Assembly: GCF_900105205.1 (NCBI RefSeq)
Contig: NZ_FNSQ01000005.1
Coordinates: 1,240,001-1,304,000, forward strand
DNA: 64,000 bases
Reading direction: 5' to 3'
DNA from: Microbacterium hydrocarbonoxydans
GTDB taxonomy: Bacteria > Actinomycetota > Actinomycetes > Actinomycetales > Microbacteriaceae
In this document: one piece after another, positions 7,775-17,020 of the stretch
Layout of the letters: every line of letters starts with the position of its first letter
Position numbering within the stretch: position 1 is the stretch's first letter
Program-made: the position numbers and the translations under genes
Notes under the pieces: generated by a model
What the model saw: the letters and a program-made list of their open reading frames with translations, nothing else
Database searches by the model: none
What the model was told of the DNA's origin: nothing

Positions 7775-8581
7775 GTGGCGATTCAGACTTCCATCCAGCT
7801 GTTCACGATCAAGGACCAGCTGGAGACCGACCTCGAGGGCTCGCTGAAGGAGGTCGCCGCGCGCGGCTTCGCGGCTGTGGAGCCGTACGACTTCGTGCGC
7901 CGTGCGCAGCCTCTCGCCGACGCGCTGAGCGCTGCCGGCCTGGTCGCTCCCTCCGGGCACGCGTTCCTCGCCTCGACGTCGTTCGTGAACCCGGACGGCA
8001 GCGGCACGACGCTCCCGGTGCCCTCGCCCGCTGAGGTGTTCGCGGCGGCCAAGGTGCTCGGCATGGGCACCGTCATCGATCCGTACACGGAGCCCGCGCG
8101 CTGGGAGTCCGTCGAGCAGATCGAGGAGACCGCCCGTCTGCTCAACGAGGCCGCCGAGATCGGCGCGACCGTCGGCGTCCGCGTCGGCTACCACAACCAC
8201 GCCCACGAGCTGGAGGCCGTGTTCGACGGCGTCACCGGACTCGAGGTGCTGGCCGGCCTCCTCGACGAGCGCGTCGTGCTCGAGGTCGATCTGTACTGGG
8301 TCGCCCGCGGCGGCGTCGACCCCGTCGCGCTCCTGCAGCGCCTGGGCGACCGTGTGATCGCGGTGCACGCCAAGGACGGTACGCTCGACCCCGCACTGCT
8401 GAGCGCATACCCGCCGGCCGACCAGGTGCCGGCTGGCGAGGGCACCGTCCCGCTCGTGGAGGCCATCGCGGCCGCTCCTGCGCTGGAGCTCGCGATCGTC
8501 GAGTTCGACCACTTCGAGGGCGACCTCTGGGATGCGGTCGAGCGCAGCCGCGTCTACCTCGACGAGAAGGTGGCCGGCTGA
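7775..8581 (+). CDS. Sugar phosphate isomerase/epimerase (xylose-isomerase-like TIM barrel)
   Basis: 268 residues of the AP endonuclease 2/xylose-isomerase-like TIM-barrel fold. Putative metal ligands sit in VEPYDF (E36 region), GYHNHAHE at 138-145, EVDLYW and IVEFDHFEGD. Such enzymes isomerise, epimerise, hydrate or eliminate keto-sugars and inositol derivatives. GTG 7775 has a good AAGGAG site 6 nt upstream. The gene is coupled to the Gfo/Idh/MocA dehydrogenase by TGATG overlap, a pairing typical of sugar oxidation followed by rearrangement. Specific substrate unknown. Confidence 0.85.
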   Translation: MAIQTSIQLFTIKDQLETDLEGSLKEVAARGFAAVEPYDFVRRAQPLADALSAAGLVAPSGHAFLASTSFVNPDGSGTTLPVPSPAEVFAAAKVLGMGTVIDPYTEPARWESVEQIEETARLLNEAAEIGATVGVRVGYHNHAHELEAVFDGVTGLEVLAGLLDERVVLEVDLYWVARGGVDPVALLQRLGDRVIAVHAKDGTLDPALLSAYPPADQVPAGEGTVPLVEAIAAAPALELAIVEFDHFEGDLWDAVERSRVYLDEKVAG

Positions 8582-9720
8582 TGGCGATCGGCAGCGGACC
8601 CGTCGGTGTAGGCATCATCGGCGCGGGCAACATCAGCGACCAGTACCTGTCGAACCTCACGACCTTCCCCGACGTGCGGGTGATCGCCGTCGGCGACCTG
8701 CTCGAGGAGCGCGCGAAGGCCCAGGCCGAGAAGTACGGCGTGCCTCGGGCGGGCGGCGTCGACGTCGTGCTGAACGACCCGGACATCGACATCGTCGTGA
8801 ACCTCACGATTCCCGCGGTGCACGTCGAGGTCTCGGAGGCGATCATCGCCGCGGGCAAGCACGTGTGGACCGAGAAGCCGATCGGCGTCAGCCGCGAGGA
8901 GTCCCAGCGGCTGCTCGCCACGGCTGACGCGGCCGGCCTCCGGGTCGGCGTCGCGCCGGACACGGTGCTCGGACCTGGCGTGCAGACGGCGAAGCGCGCG
9001 ATCGCGCGCGGCGACATCGGTCGCCCGCTCTTCGCCCAGACGACGTTCCAGTGGCAGGGCCCGGAGATCTTCCACCCGAACCCCGCGTTCCTCTACGCCA
9101 AGGGCGCGGGCCCCCTGCTCGACATGGGGCCGTACTACGTCTCGGCTCTCGTGCACGTCTTCGGACCGGTGGCGGCCGTGGCCGCCCTCGGGCTCCAGGG
9201 CACGCCGACCCGCACGGTGCAGGTGGGCGAGCTGGCAGGGCAGGAGTTCCCGGTCGAGATCCCCTCGACGCTGAGCGTCCTGATGGACTTCGAGCAGGGC
9301 GGGCAGGCGCAGAGCCTGTACAGCACCGACTCTCCGCTGCTGCGTCAGGGTCTCGTCGAGATCACCGGCACCGAGGGCACGATCGTCATCCCCGACCCGA
9401 ACACCTTCGGCGGGCCGATTACGATCACGCGTCCGCTGTCGCGTCTCTTCGTGCCGCCGGAGCCGATCGAGCAGGAGATCGTCGACGTCGAGCAGGAGGG
9501 CGTGCTCTCCGGTCGCGGCGTGGGTCTGCTCGACATGGCCAGGTCGATCGCGGCCGGTCGCCCCCATGTCGCGACGGGCGAGTTCGGATACCACGTGCTC
9601 GACACGCTGCTCTCGATCGAGGAGGCCGCCGAGTCGCGCAGCTTCGTGCAGGTCGAGAGCACGCTGAACGAGGTCGGCGCCCTGGATGCCGACTTCGATC
9701 CGTTCGCGTCGACTCTCTGA
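8581..9720 (+). CDS. Gfo/Idh/MocA family oxidoreductase
   Basis: 379 residues. The Rossmann loop GIIGAGNIS (11-19) and the family's catalytic EKP motif (98-100, in VWTEKPIGVS) are both present, and GPLLDMGPYYVSALVHVFG marks the C-terminal alpha/beta domain with the substrate-side D/H pair. NAD(P)-dependent oxidation of a sugar, sugar alcohol or inositol is expected. Starts on the last base of the isomerase stop codon (TGATG), so the two are translationally coupled. Convergent with the ROK gene at 9749. Confidence 0.88.
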   Translation: MAIGSGPVGVGIIGAGNISDQYLSNLTTFPDVRVIAVGDLLEERAKAQAEKYGVPRAGGVDVVLNDPDIDIVVNLTIPAVHVEVSEAIIAAGKHVWTEKPIGVSREESQRLLATADAAGLRVGVAPDTVLGPGVQTAKRAIARGDIGRPLFAQTTFQWQGPEIFHPNPAFLYAKGAGPLLDMGPYYVSALVHVFGPVAAVAALGLQGTPTRTVQVGELAGQEFPVEIPSTLSVLMDFEQGGQAQSLYSTDSPLLRQGLVEITGTEGTIVIPDPNTFGGPITITRPLSRLFVPPEPIEQEIVDVEQEGVLSGRGVGLLDMARSIAAGRPHVATGEFGYHVLDTLLSIEEAAESRSFVQVESTLNEVGALDADFDPFASTL

Positions 9721-9733
9721 CGACTGCAGTCGT
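9720..9733. other. 14-bp perfect palindrome between convergent genes
   Basis: ACGACTGCAGTCGT begins on the last base of the oxidoreductase stop codon. It leaves no loop in its exact form, so it is a poor classical terminator, though the following repeats of AGTGCGC may help fold the region. Role uncertain. Confidence 0.3.
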
Positions 9734-9748
9734 GGCGGCGGAGTGCGC

Positions 9749-10960
9749 TCAGTGCGCCTTCGTCGCCACGTAGCGGTCGACGCTCGCCGGTGACAGCACC
9801 TCGCGGGCGACCATGATCGCCGCCCCGAGGACCGCCGCACGGTCGCCGGCCTGCGATTGCACGATCGCGAGATGCTGCGTGGCCAGCGGAATCGATCGGC
9901 GGTAGACCACCTCGCGCACCCCGGCGAGCAGGTGCTCGCCTGCACGTGCGATGCTGCCGCCGAGCACGATGATCGAGGGGTTCAGCAGGTTCACGACGGT
10001 CGCGAGGACCTCGCCCACGTCGCGGCCGGCCTGCCGCGTCGCCTCGATGGCCGCGGCGTTGCCCGCGCGCACGAGATCGACGACGTCCGCCGGGCTGTGC
10101 GCATCCTGTCCGCCGTCACGCAGCGCGGCCGCGAGGGCCGAGCCGCTGGCGAGGGCCTCTAGGTCGCGGTCGTCGCCGGGCTCTCTCGCCGAGCCCGAGC
10201 CGTGCGGTACCTGCACGTGGCCCATATCCCCGGCCGAACCCTGGGCGCCGCGCTGCAGCTGACCGCCGGCGATGATGCCCGCGCCGATGCCGGTGGAGAC
10301 CTTGACGAAGATCAGGTCGTCGACGTGCGGCCAGGTCGTCGCGTGCTCGCCGAGGGCGAGGATGTTCACGTCGTTGTCGACCAGCACCGGCACGTCGAAG
10401 GTGCGCTGCACATAGCCGGGCACGTCGAAGCGGTCCCACCCCGGCATGATCGGGGGATTCGTCGGTCGTCCGGTGGTGTGCTCGACCGGACCGGGCACGC
10501 CGATCCCGACGCCGAGCAGGGGCGCTCCCGACGCCGCCGACGACTCGACCGCCGCGGAGCCGAGCAGCGCCGCCCCGTCTTCGAGGATCACGTCGAGCAG
10601 GTTCTCGGGGCCGTCGCCGATGTCGATCGTGCGGGTGCGGGAGTCGAGGATGACGCCGGCGAGGTCGGCGACAGCGACCGTGGCGTGCGTGGCACCGAGG
10701 TCGACGGCGAGCACGACTCCTGCACGGGAGTTGAAGGCGAGACGGGCGGGCGGGCGACCGCCGGTCGACACGGCTTCTCCGGCCGGGCGCAGCAGATCGG
10801 CGGCGAGGAGGGCATCCACGCGGAGGGCGACCGTGGATCGCGCGAGGCCGGTGAGGGCTGCGAGCTCCGCCTTCGTGCGTGCGGTGCCGTCGCGGAGGAG
10901 CTGGAAGATCTCGCCCGCGCCGGGGTTGGCCACAGCGGCGGGGCGGAGTGCATCGACCAT
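9749..10960 (-). CDS. ROK family transcriptional regulator without the zinc-binding cysteine motif
   Basis: 403 residues: a winged-helix HTH at about 18-60 (TKAELAALTGLARSTVALRV) followed by a ROK sugar-kinase-like fold with VDLGATHATVAVAD (86-99), GVGIGVPGPVE and VDNDVNILALGE. The usual ROK zinc motif CxCGxxGC after GH is replaced by a stretch without cysteines (GDMGHVQVPHGSGSAREP...DLEALASG). ATG 10960 is taken as start; the frame extends upstream but across the intergenic region. Divergent from the sugar operon at 11075, which it most likely controls with a sugar ligand. Kinase activity is unlikely. Confidence 0.88.
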   Translation of the reverse strand: MVDALRPAAVANPGAGEIFQLLRDGTARTKAELAALTGLARSTVALRVDALLAADLLRPAGEAVSTGGRPPARLAFNSRAGVVLAVDLGATHATVAVADLAGVILDSRTRTIDIGDGPENLLDVILEDGAALLGSAAVESSAASGAPLLGVGIGVPGPVEHTTGRPTNPPIMPGWDRFDVPGYVQRTFDVPVLVDNDVNILALGEHATTWPHVDDLIFVKVSTGIGAGIIAGGQLQRGAQGSAGDMGHVQVPHGSGSAREPGDDRDLEALASGSALAAALRDGGQDAHSPADVVDLVRAGNAAAIEATRQAGRDVGEVLATVVNLLNPSIIVLGGSIARAGEHLLAGVREVVYRRSIPLATQHLAIVQSQAGDRAAVLGAAIMVAREVLSPASVDRYVATKAH

Positions 10961-11074
10961 TGCGTCAGTAAACCACAGCACTTGCGTTGGCTCTCGACCG
11001 ACTTCCGATTCGTTACAAATAACTTTTGACAAAGATCTAGCAAAAGTCGACGAGCCTGTGTCAGACTCACCGGC
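10961..11074. promoter_or_regulatory. ROK / sugar-operon divergent control region
   Basis: An A/T-rich patch in a G/C-rich neighbourhood. It holds an inverted repeat ACTTTTG (11022-11028) and CAAAAGT (11041-11047) separated by 12 nt, and an adjoining GTTA-CAAA-TAAC palindrome (about 11012-11023). TTGACA (11026-11031) could be a -35, though no well-spaced -10 is clear. The repeats are candidate ROK operators that would serve both divergent units. Confidence 0.55.
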
Positions 11075-12184
11075 ATGACAACGGATGTCACTGACACCGG
11101 TCTCGGGACGATCCGAGTCGGCATCCTCGGCGGAGGATTCATGGCCCGCGTGCATCGCACTGCGGCCCGTGACGCGGGCGGCGAGCTGCGTGCCGTCGCC
11201 ACCCGCTCCGCATCCGGCAGTCGCCGGGCCGCCGACGAGCTCGGAGCGATCCGTGCCGAGGTGGATGCCGAGACGCTCCTCTCGGCTGAGGACGTCGATG
11301 TCGTGCACATCTGCACCCCGAACACGACCCACGCCGATCTCGCGCTGCGCGCCCTCGACGCGGGCAAGCACGTGATCTGCGAGAAGCCGCTCGCGACCTC
11401 CGCCGCCGACGCCCGGCGTCTCGCCGACGCCGCAGAGGCAGCCGCGCGCGTGGCCGCCGTGCCCTTCGTCTACCGCTACCACCCGATGGTGCGCGAGGCA
11501 CGGGCGCGCGTCGCACGCGGTGACATCGGTGATCTGCTGACTCTGGACTGCTCGTACCTGCAGGACTGGATGCTGCTGCCGAGTGACGACGACTGGCGGG
11601 TGCGCGCGGCCTCCGGCGGAGCATCCCGTGCGTTCGCCGACATCGGCTCCCACCTGTGCGACCTGGTCGAGTTCGTCATCGGCGAGCGCATCCGCTCCCT
11701 CAGCGCCCGCAGTCGCCGGGTCTTCGCCGAACGCGCGGGCCAGCCGGTCGACACCGAGGACATCGTGGCGATCCTCGTCGAGACCGACTCCGGGGCCCTC
11801 GGCACGCTGCTGATCTCGCAGATGGCGGCCGGGCGCAAGAACGCCCTCACCCTGGAGCTGCACGGCTCGAGTCAGAGTCTGCGCTTCGAGCAGGAGCGCC
11901 CGGAAGAGCTGTGGATCGGCACGCGCGATGAGTCGCGACTGCTCCTGCGCGACCCCGCCACGGCCGCACCCGATTCGGCGCGTCTGCAGCGGGTGCCCTC
12001 CGGCCACGCCATGGGGTACCAGGACGCCTTCAACGGCTTCATCGCCGACGTGTACGCGGCGATCGCGGGGGAGACCCCGGAAGGTCTGCCGACCTTCGAG
12101 GACGGATACCGGTCGGCGGTGCTGACCGAGGCGGTGCTCGCCTCGGCCGCAGCCGACGGACGATGGACGGAGGTGGCGGCATGA
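11075..12184 (+). CDS. Gfo/Idh/MocA family oxidoreductase, first gene of ABC sugar operon
   Basis: 369 residues with the Rossmann motif ILGGGFMARVH (~17-27), the HICTPNTTHADLALRAL helix, EKP in VICEKPLAT (~105-113) and a substrate-domain signature RAFADIGSHLCDLVEFV. An NAD(P)-dependent sugar or polyol dehydrogenase is expected. It heads an eight-gene unit whose next gene starts inside its stop (ATGA at 12181). Its position ahead of an importer and two TIM-barrel enzymes suggests oxidation of the imported sugar as an early step. Substrate unknown. Confidence 0.87.
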   Translation: MTTDVTDTGLGTIRVGILGGGFMARVHRTAARDAGGELRAVATRSASGSRRAADELGAIRAEVDAETLLSAEDVDVVHICTPNTTHADLALRALDAGKHVICEKPLATSAADARRLADAAEAAARVAAVPFVYRYHPMVREARARVARGDIGDLLTLDCSYLQDWMLLPSDDDWRVRAASGGASRAFADIGSHLCDLVEFVIGERIRSLSARSRRVFAERAGQPVDTEDIVAILVETDSGALGTLLISQMAAGRKNALTLELHGSSQSLRFEQERPEELWIGTRDESRLLLRDPATAAPDSARLQRVPSGHAMGYQDAFNGFIADVYAAIAGETPEGLPTFEDGYRSAVLTEAVLASAAADGRWTEVAA

Positions 12185-13689
12185 CCGCGACGATCACGCA
12201 GCCGGTGCTCGAGGTCTCGGGCATCCGCAAGTCCTTCTTCGGCGTGGAGGTGCTCAAGGGCATCGACTTCGACGTGCGACCGGGCGAGGTGCACGGCCTC
12301 GTCGGCGAGAACGGAGCCGGCAAGTCCACCCTCATGAAGATCATCGCCGGTGTGCAGCCGGCGGACGAGGGCGCCGTGCACTATCGGGGGGACGAGGTCA
12401 GGTACGCGCATCCGCGCCAGGCGATGGATGACGGCATCGTGACGGTCTTCCAGGAGTTCACGCTGCTCCCGGAGCGCACCGTCGCCCAGAACGTGTATCT
12501 CGGGCGCGAACCCCGTCGCGGCGGCTTCGTGGATCAGAAGGCGATGATCCGTCGCACCTCGGAGCTGCTCACCGACCTCGGTGTCTCGTTCATCGACCCC
12601 CAGTCGCGGGTCGGCTCGCTGACGGTCGCCGAGCAGCAGATCGTCGAGATCGTCAAGGCGCTGTCGTTCGATGCTCAGGTGATCTCGATGGACGAGCCCA
12701 CCGCCGCCCTCAGCGACCGTGAGGTCGAGCTCCTCTACGCGATCATCCGCCGGCTCACCTCCCGCGGCGTCGCGGTGATCTACGTCTCGCACCGCCTGAA
12801 GGAGATCTTCGACCTGTGCGACCGCATCACGATCCTCAAGGACGGCGCCCTCGTCTCGACGGATGAGACCGGCGCTCTGACGACCGACGAGCTCGTGCGC
12901 CGCATGGTCGGCCGTTCGATCCAGTCGTACTACCCCGACGCGGTCGAGGGCACGGTCGTGGGAGAGCCACGGCTCGAGCTCGACGGCTGCGGCAACGCCT
13001 TCGTCGACGGGGTGTCGTTGACCCTGCGCGCCGGAGAGATCGTCGGGATCGCAGGCCTTCAGGGGTCCGGTCGCACCGAGCTCGTCGAGGGGATCTTCGG
13101 GATCGACCCGTTCGTCCGCGGTGAGCTCCGGGTGGACGGCGCGCCGATCCGCATCAGCAGCGCCAGGAGCGCGGTGGCTGCCGGTCTCGCCCTTGTCTCG
13201 GAGGACCGCAAGGCGCAGGGCCTCGCGCTCGGCCAGTCGGTGCTCGACAACACCCTGCTCGTCATCCGCAGCGTGTTCAGCATGCGCACTGCGCCCGCGC
13301 GACGGGAGGTCCCCGGCGTCCTGAGCTCTCTGGAGGTCAGCTCCCGCGGCCTCGACCAGGAGGTGCGGTTCCTCTCCGGCGGCAACCAGCAGAAGGTCGT
13401 CCTGGCGAAATGGCTGCTCACTCAGCCGCAGATCGTTCTCTTCGACGAGCCCACCCGCGGCATCGACGTCGGCGCGAAGTACGCCGTCTACCAGCTGATG
13501 CGGGACCTCGCAGCTCAGGGCAAGGCGGTGCTGATGGTGTCCAGCGAACTTCCGGAGGTGATCGGGATGAGCGACCGCATCCTCGTGATGCACGACGGCG
13601 AACTCGTCGCCGAGCTTCCGGCAGGAGCTGCCGAGCACGAGATCCTCGGTGCCGCGACCGGCGCCACGATCGAGGGAGGAGCGCGATGA
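12181..13689 (+). CDS. Sugar ABC transporter, duplicated ATP-binding protein (RbsA/MglA type)
   Basis: 502 residues carrying two ABC cassettes, the arrangement of ribose/galactose-type CUT2 importers. The first has Walker A GENGAGKST at 42-50 and an active switch DEPTAAL. The second has the degenerate loop GLQGSGRTEL (~288) and the signature LSGGNQQK (~400) followed by DEPTRGIDVGAK, as expected for this subfamily. Powers uptake of a monosaccharide or polyol at the cytoplasmic membrane with the two permeases that follow. ATGA overlaps on both sides. Confidence 0.95.
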   Translation: MTATITQPVLEVSGIRKSFFGVEVLKGIDFDVRPGEVHGLVGENGAGKSTLMKIIAGVQPADEGAVHYRGDEVRYAHPRQAMDDGIVTVFQEFTLLPERTVAQNVYLGREPRRGGFVDQKAMIRRTSELLTDLGVSFIDPQSRVGSLTVAEQQIVEIVKALSFDAQVISMDEPTAALSDREVELLYAIIRRLTSRGVAVIYVSHRLKEIFDLCDRITILKDGALVSTDETGALTTDELVRRMVGRSIQSYYPDAVEGTVVGEPRLELDGCGNAFVDGVSLTLRAGEIVGIAGLQGSGRTELVEGIFGIDPFVRGELRVDGAPIRISSARSAVAAGLALVSEDRKAQGLALGQSVLDNTLLVIRSVFSMRTAPARREVPGVLSSLEVSSRGLDQEVRFLSGGNQQKVVLAKWLLTQPQIVLFDEPTRGIDVGAKYAVYQLMRDLAAQGKAVLMVSSELPEVIGMSDRILVMHDGELVAELPAGAAEHEILGAATGATIEGGAR

Positions 13690-14768
13690 GGCGCATGCGG
13701 ATCGACTCGACGGTCATCGTCCTCGGCATCCTGATCCTGGCGCTCATCGTCGGGGCGATCCTCGTCGGGACGGTGGGCCGGAACTTCTTCAGCGCGGGCA
13801 ACATCCGCGACATCCTCACCGGTATGAGCGTGCTGGGCCTCGTCGCGATCGGCCAGACGCTCGTCGTGCTCGGCGCCTCGCTCGATCTCTCCGTCACCTA
13901 CGTCATCAGCCTCTCGAGCCTGCTCGCGGCGACGATCATGAACGGCAACCCGGGCAACATCCCCGCGGCGGTCGCGGTGACCCTCCTCGTCTGCGCCGGC
14001 ATCGGGCTCGTCAACGGCCTCGTCGTCACGGTGCTCAAGGTCAACGGCTTCATCGCGACCCTCGGCACAGGGCTCATCCTGCAGGGCATCCTCAACACCA
14101 ACTTCGAGGGGTCAGCGGGGACGGTGCCGTGGGAGTTCCAGCTCATCGGGGCCACCGGCGTCGGGCCGGTGCCCGTCTCCACCATCATCATGGTGGCGCT
14201 GGCCGTGCTCGTCTGGTTCCTGCTGAACCGCACCCGCACCGGAGCCCACCTCTTCGCGGTCGGCGGCGATCCCGAGATCGCCCGTCTGTCGGGCGTCCGC
14301 ACGCGTCCGCCGCTCATCGCCGCGCACGTGCTGTGCTCGGTCTTCGCGGGACTGGCCGGGCTCCTGCTCGCCAGCCGATTGGGCGTCGGCAGCCCGACCG
14401 TCGGGCAGCAGGGCGGGTACGCCCTCCTCTCGATCGCGGCCGTGGTGCTCGGCGGCACGCTGCTGCTGGGCGGACGCGGCTCGATCTGGGGTGCGATCGG
14501 GGGCGTGGCGATTCTCGCGGTCGTCGACAACGTGATGAGCGTCATGCAGGTCAACCCGTTCCTGAAGGATGTCGTCCGCGGCGTCGTGATCGTGGCGGCC
14601 GTGGCCGTGTACAGCCGCCGGTCGATCGTGCGGCGTCGGCCCCGCTTCGGCCTCGGCGGCACACGCACCGGAGGGGATGACGCGGCCAAGGCGGCCGCAC
14701 CCGAGATGGCCGCTGCGGCATCCGAGCTCGCGGATACCTCGTCGACGCCCGAAGGAGGACGCGCATGA
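13686..14768 (+). CDS. Sugar ABC transporter permease 1 (RbsC type)
   Basis: 360 residues, about 8-10 membrane helices, BPD_transp_2 fold. Diagnostic are LGLVAIGQTLVVLGASLDLS in the N-terminal third, NGFIATLGTGLILQG, and the cytoplasmic loop AVGGDPEIARLSGVR that contacts the ATPase. The hydrophilic C-terminal tail of ~35 residues (GGDDAAKAAAPEMAAAASE...) is an extra. Start ATG 13686 overlaps the ATPase stop. Pairs with the second permease to form the membrane channel. Confidence 0.93.
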   Translation: MRRMRIDSTVIVLGILILALIVGAILVGTVGRNFFSAGNIRDILTGMSVLGLVAIGQTLVVLGASLDLSVTYVISLSSLLAATIMNGNPGNIPAAVAVTLLVCAGIGLVNGLVVTVLKVNGFIATLGTGLILQGILNTNFEGSAGTVPWEFQLIGATGVGPVPVSTIIMVALAVLVWFLLNRTRTGAHLFAVGGDPEIARLSGVRTRPPLIAAHVLCSVFAGLAGLLLASRLGVGSPTVGQQGGYALLSIAAVVLGGTLLLGGRGSIWGAIGGVAILAVVDNVMSVMQVNPFLKDVVRGVVIVAAVAVYSRRSIVRRRPRFGLGGTRTGGDDAAKAAAPEMAAAASELADTSSTPEGGRA

Positions 14769-15799
14769 ACGCGCTGCGCACCCTGGTGAGCCCCCGCGGG
14801 GCGGTGTTCCTGCTGCTGGTGATCCTGCTGGTCGCCGTCACGATCCTCAACCCGAGCTTCGCCGAGCCCGGCCAGTTCATGCGGTTCATCCAGCGCGTCG
14901 CACCGATCGCCATCGTCGCGATCGGCCAGTACTTCGTCATCATCGCCGGCGAGTTCGACCTGTCCCAGGGCTCGCTGATCACGGCACAGGTCATCATCGC
15001 GGGCAACCTGGTGGGCGAGGACGATTCCCGCACCGTGCCGGTGCTCCTCCTGATGATCGTCTTCGGGGTGGTGGTCGGTCTCGTCAACGGCGTCATCACC
15101 ACCCTCCTCAAGGTGCCGTCGTTCATCGTCACCCTCGGAATGATGCTCGCGCTGCTCGGCGGCGTGATGTGGTGGACGGGAGGAGCTGCCACCGGCAACC
15201 CCGCCGACAGCTTCCGGGAGATCGGCCGCGGCGGCATCCGCGACGTGCCGCTGCTGGAGTTCATCCCCTGGGCGGTGTTCATCCTCCTGGGTTGGCTCGC
15301 GCTGGGCATCTGGATCACCAAGCGGCCGCTCGGCAAGCTCCTCATCGCGGTCGGCGACAACTCCACCGCGGTCGACTTCGCCGGGGCGCGCAGCGCCTGG
15401 GTCACCACCCGCGCATTCGTGATCTCGTCGCTCTCGGCCTCGCTCTCCGCGGTGCTGCTGGTCGGCTATGCCGGCGTGCACCCCTCGGTGGGACGTGGAT
15501 ACGAGTTCGTCGCCATCACCGCCGTCGTCCTCGGCGGCGTGGTCCTGGGCGGTGGGCGGGGTTGGATCGTCGCCGCAGCGGCCGGGGCGTTCGCCCTCGA
15601 GGCCCTGTTCATGCTGCTCAACATCGCCGGCATCCCCTCGACCCTCCGCGATGCCGTCCAGGGCGTCATCATCATCGCCGCCGTCGCCTACTCCGCCGTC
15701 GCGTTCCGTGCGCGACGCAAGCGCGGCCCCCGTGCATCCGATGTGCCAGCAGACCTTGTGACCACCAGCACCAACCACACAGAAACCAGAGGAGATTAG
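14765..15799 (+). CDS. Sugar ABC transporter permease 2 (RbsC type)
   Basis: 344 residues of the same BPD_transp_2 family, sharing the motif IAIVAIGQYFVIIAGEFDLSQGS and the loop AVGDNSTAVDFAGARS. The two permeases are clearly diverged, so they probably form a heterodimer rather than being a recent duplication. ATGA overlap with the first permease; stop at 15799 only 2 nt before the binding-protein gene. Confidence 0.93.
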   Translation: MNALRTLVSPRGAVFLLLVILLVAVTILNPSFAEPGQFMRFIQRVAPIAIVAIGQYFVIIAGEFDLSQGSLITAQVIIAGNLVGEDDSRTVPVLLLMIVFGVVVGLVNGVITTLLKVPSFIVTLGMMLALLGGVMWWTGGAATGNPADSFREIGRGGIRDVPLLEFIPWAVFILLGWLALGIWITKRPLGKLLIAVGDNSTAVDFAGARSAWVTTRAFVISSLSASLSAVLLVGYAGVHPSVGRGYEFVAITAVVLGGVVLGGGRGWIVAAAAGAFALEALFMLLNIAGIPSTLRDAVQGVIIIAAVAYSAVAFRARRKRGPRASDVPADLVTTSTNHTETRGD

Positions 15800-15801
15800 C
15801 A

Positions 15802-17010
15802 ATGCGTCGATCGATGAAGATCGCCACCGCAGGGGTGGCCCTCTTCGGCCTCATCGCGCTCGCCGGGTGTACGACAGACCCGTCAGTGGCGCCGGCGGAG
15901 TCGGAGAACCCGGAGGAGTCGGCCGAGACCACGGAGTGGTTCGACCAGGAGCTCTTCGACAAGCAGATGGAAGAGCGCGGGGTCGAGCCGGAGGGCCCGG
16001 CGGACGAGCCGTACCTGCAGCACATCAACGCCGAGATGGTCGACACCTCGGAGTTCGCGAGCGAGGGGGCCAAGAAGGCCTGCTTCGCCAACGCGTCGAT
16101 CTCGAACCCGTGGCGTCAGACGGGCTGGATCACGATGAACGAGCAGCTCAAGGCGCTGCAGGAGGCCGGCGCGATCAGCGAGATGGAGACCCGCGACGCG
16201 CAGGACTCCGACGACACGCAGATCGCCGACATCGACTACTTCATCGCGGAGGGCGGCTGCGACGTCTTCCTCATCTCGCCGAACAGCACCGCGGCGATGA
16301 CCCCGGCCGTCGAGCGCGCGTGCGAGACCGGCAAGCCGGTGATCGTGTTCGACCGCGGTGTGAACACCGACTGCCCCGTCACGTTCATCCACCCGATCGG
16401 CGGGTTCGCCTGGGGCATCGACACCGCGGAGTTCCTCATCGACAACCTCGAGGAGGGCGACAAGGTCGTGGCGCTGCGCATCCTGCCCGGTGTCGACGTG
16501 CTCGAGCACCGCTGGGCCGCCGCGGAGAAGCTCTTCGAGGAGGCCGGCATCGAGGCGGTGGACCACTTCACCGGAGCGGACCCGGCCGAGATCAAGAGCA
16601 TCATCAGCGACGAGCTCGCCAAGGGCGACGTGCAGGGGATCTGGATGGATGCCGGTGACGGCGCCGTCGCCGCCATCGAGGCGTTCGAGGACGCCGGGGC
16701 CGACTACCCGGTCATGACCGGCGAGGACGAGATGAGCTTCCTGCGCAAGTGGAAGGACACGGGTCTCACGGGTCTCGCGCCGGTGTACTCGAACTTCCAG
16801 TGGCGGACGCCTCTGCTCGCGGCGCAGATGATCTTCGCCGGCGAAGAGGTGCCGAAGGAATGGGTGCTCCCGCAGAAGCCGATCACCGAGGGAGAGCTCG
16901 ACGACTACCTCGAGGCGAACGACGGGATGCCTGACGGGCACTACGCGAAGTTCGGCGGGGAGAACCTGCCCGGGTACCCGACGGTCTGGCAGGAGCGTCA
17001 GATCCCGTAA
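15802..17010 (+). CDS. Sugar ABC transporter substrate-binding lipoprotein
   Basis: 402 residues. Signal peptide with lipobox LAGC (lipidated C23), then an acidic linker, and a type-1 periplasmic-binding (Peripla_BP_4) fold with NPWRQTGWITMNEQL, DVFLISPNSTAAMTP, KPVIVFDRGV, GIWMDAGDGAVAAIEAF and PVMTGEDEMSF. The family usually measures 320-370 residues; the extra length is the acidic region up to residue ~75. Captures the imported sugar outside the membrane. GGAGATTAGCA upstream supplies a ribosome-binding site. A strong RNA hairpin follows the stop codon. Confidence 0.93.
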   Translation: MRRSMKIATAGVALFGLIALAGCTTDPSVAPAESENPEESAETTEWFDQELFDKQMEERGVEPEGPADEPYLQHINAEMVDTSEFASEGAKKACFANASISNPWRQTGWITMNEQLKALQEAGAISEMETRDAQDSDDTQIADIDYFIAEGGCDVFLISPNSTAAMTPAVERACETGKPVIVFDRGVNTDCPVTFIHPIGGFAWGIDTAEFLIDNLEEGDKVVALRILPGVDVLEHRWAAAEKLFEEAGIEAVDHFTGADPAEIKSIISDELAKGDVQGIWMDAGDGAVAAIEAFEDAGADYPVMTGEDEMSFLRKWKDTGLTGLAPVYSNFQWRTPLLAAQMIFAGEEVPKEWVLPQKPITEGELDDYLEANDGMPDGHYAKFGGENLPGYPTVWQERQIP

Positions 17011-17020
17011 CCCGCAGTGC

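Noticed and set aside
10961..12007. Upstream extension of the ROK gene frame
   Set aside because: It crosses the A/T-rich divergent promoter and the antisense of the oxidoreductase gene; the HTH begins right after ATG 10960.
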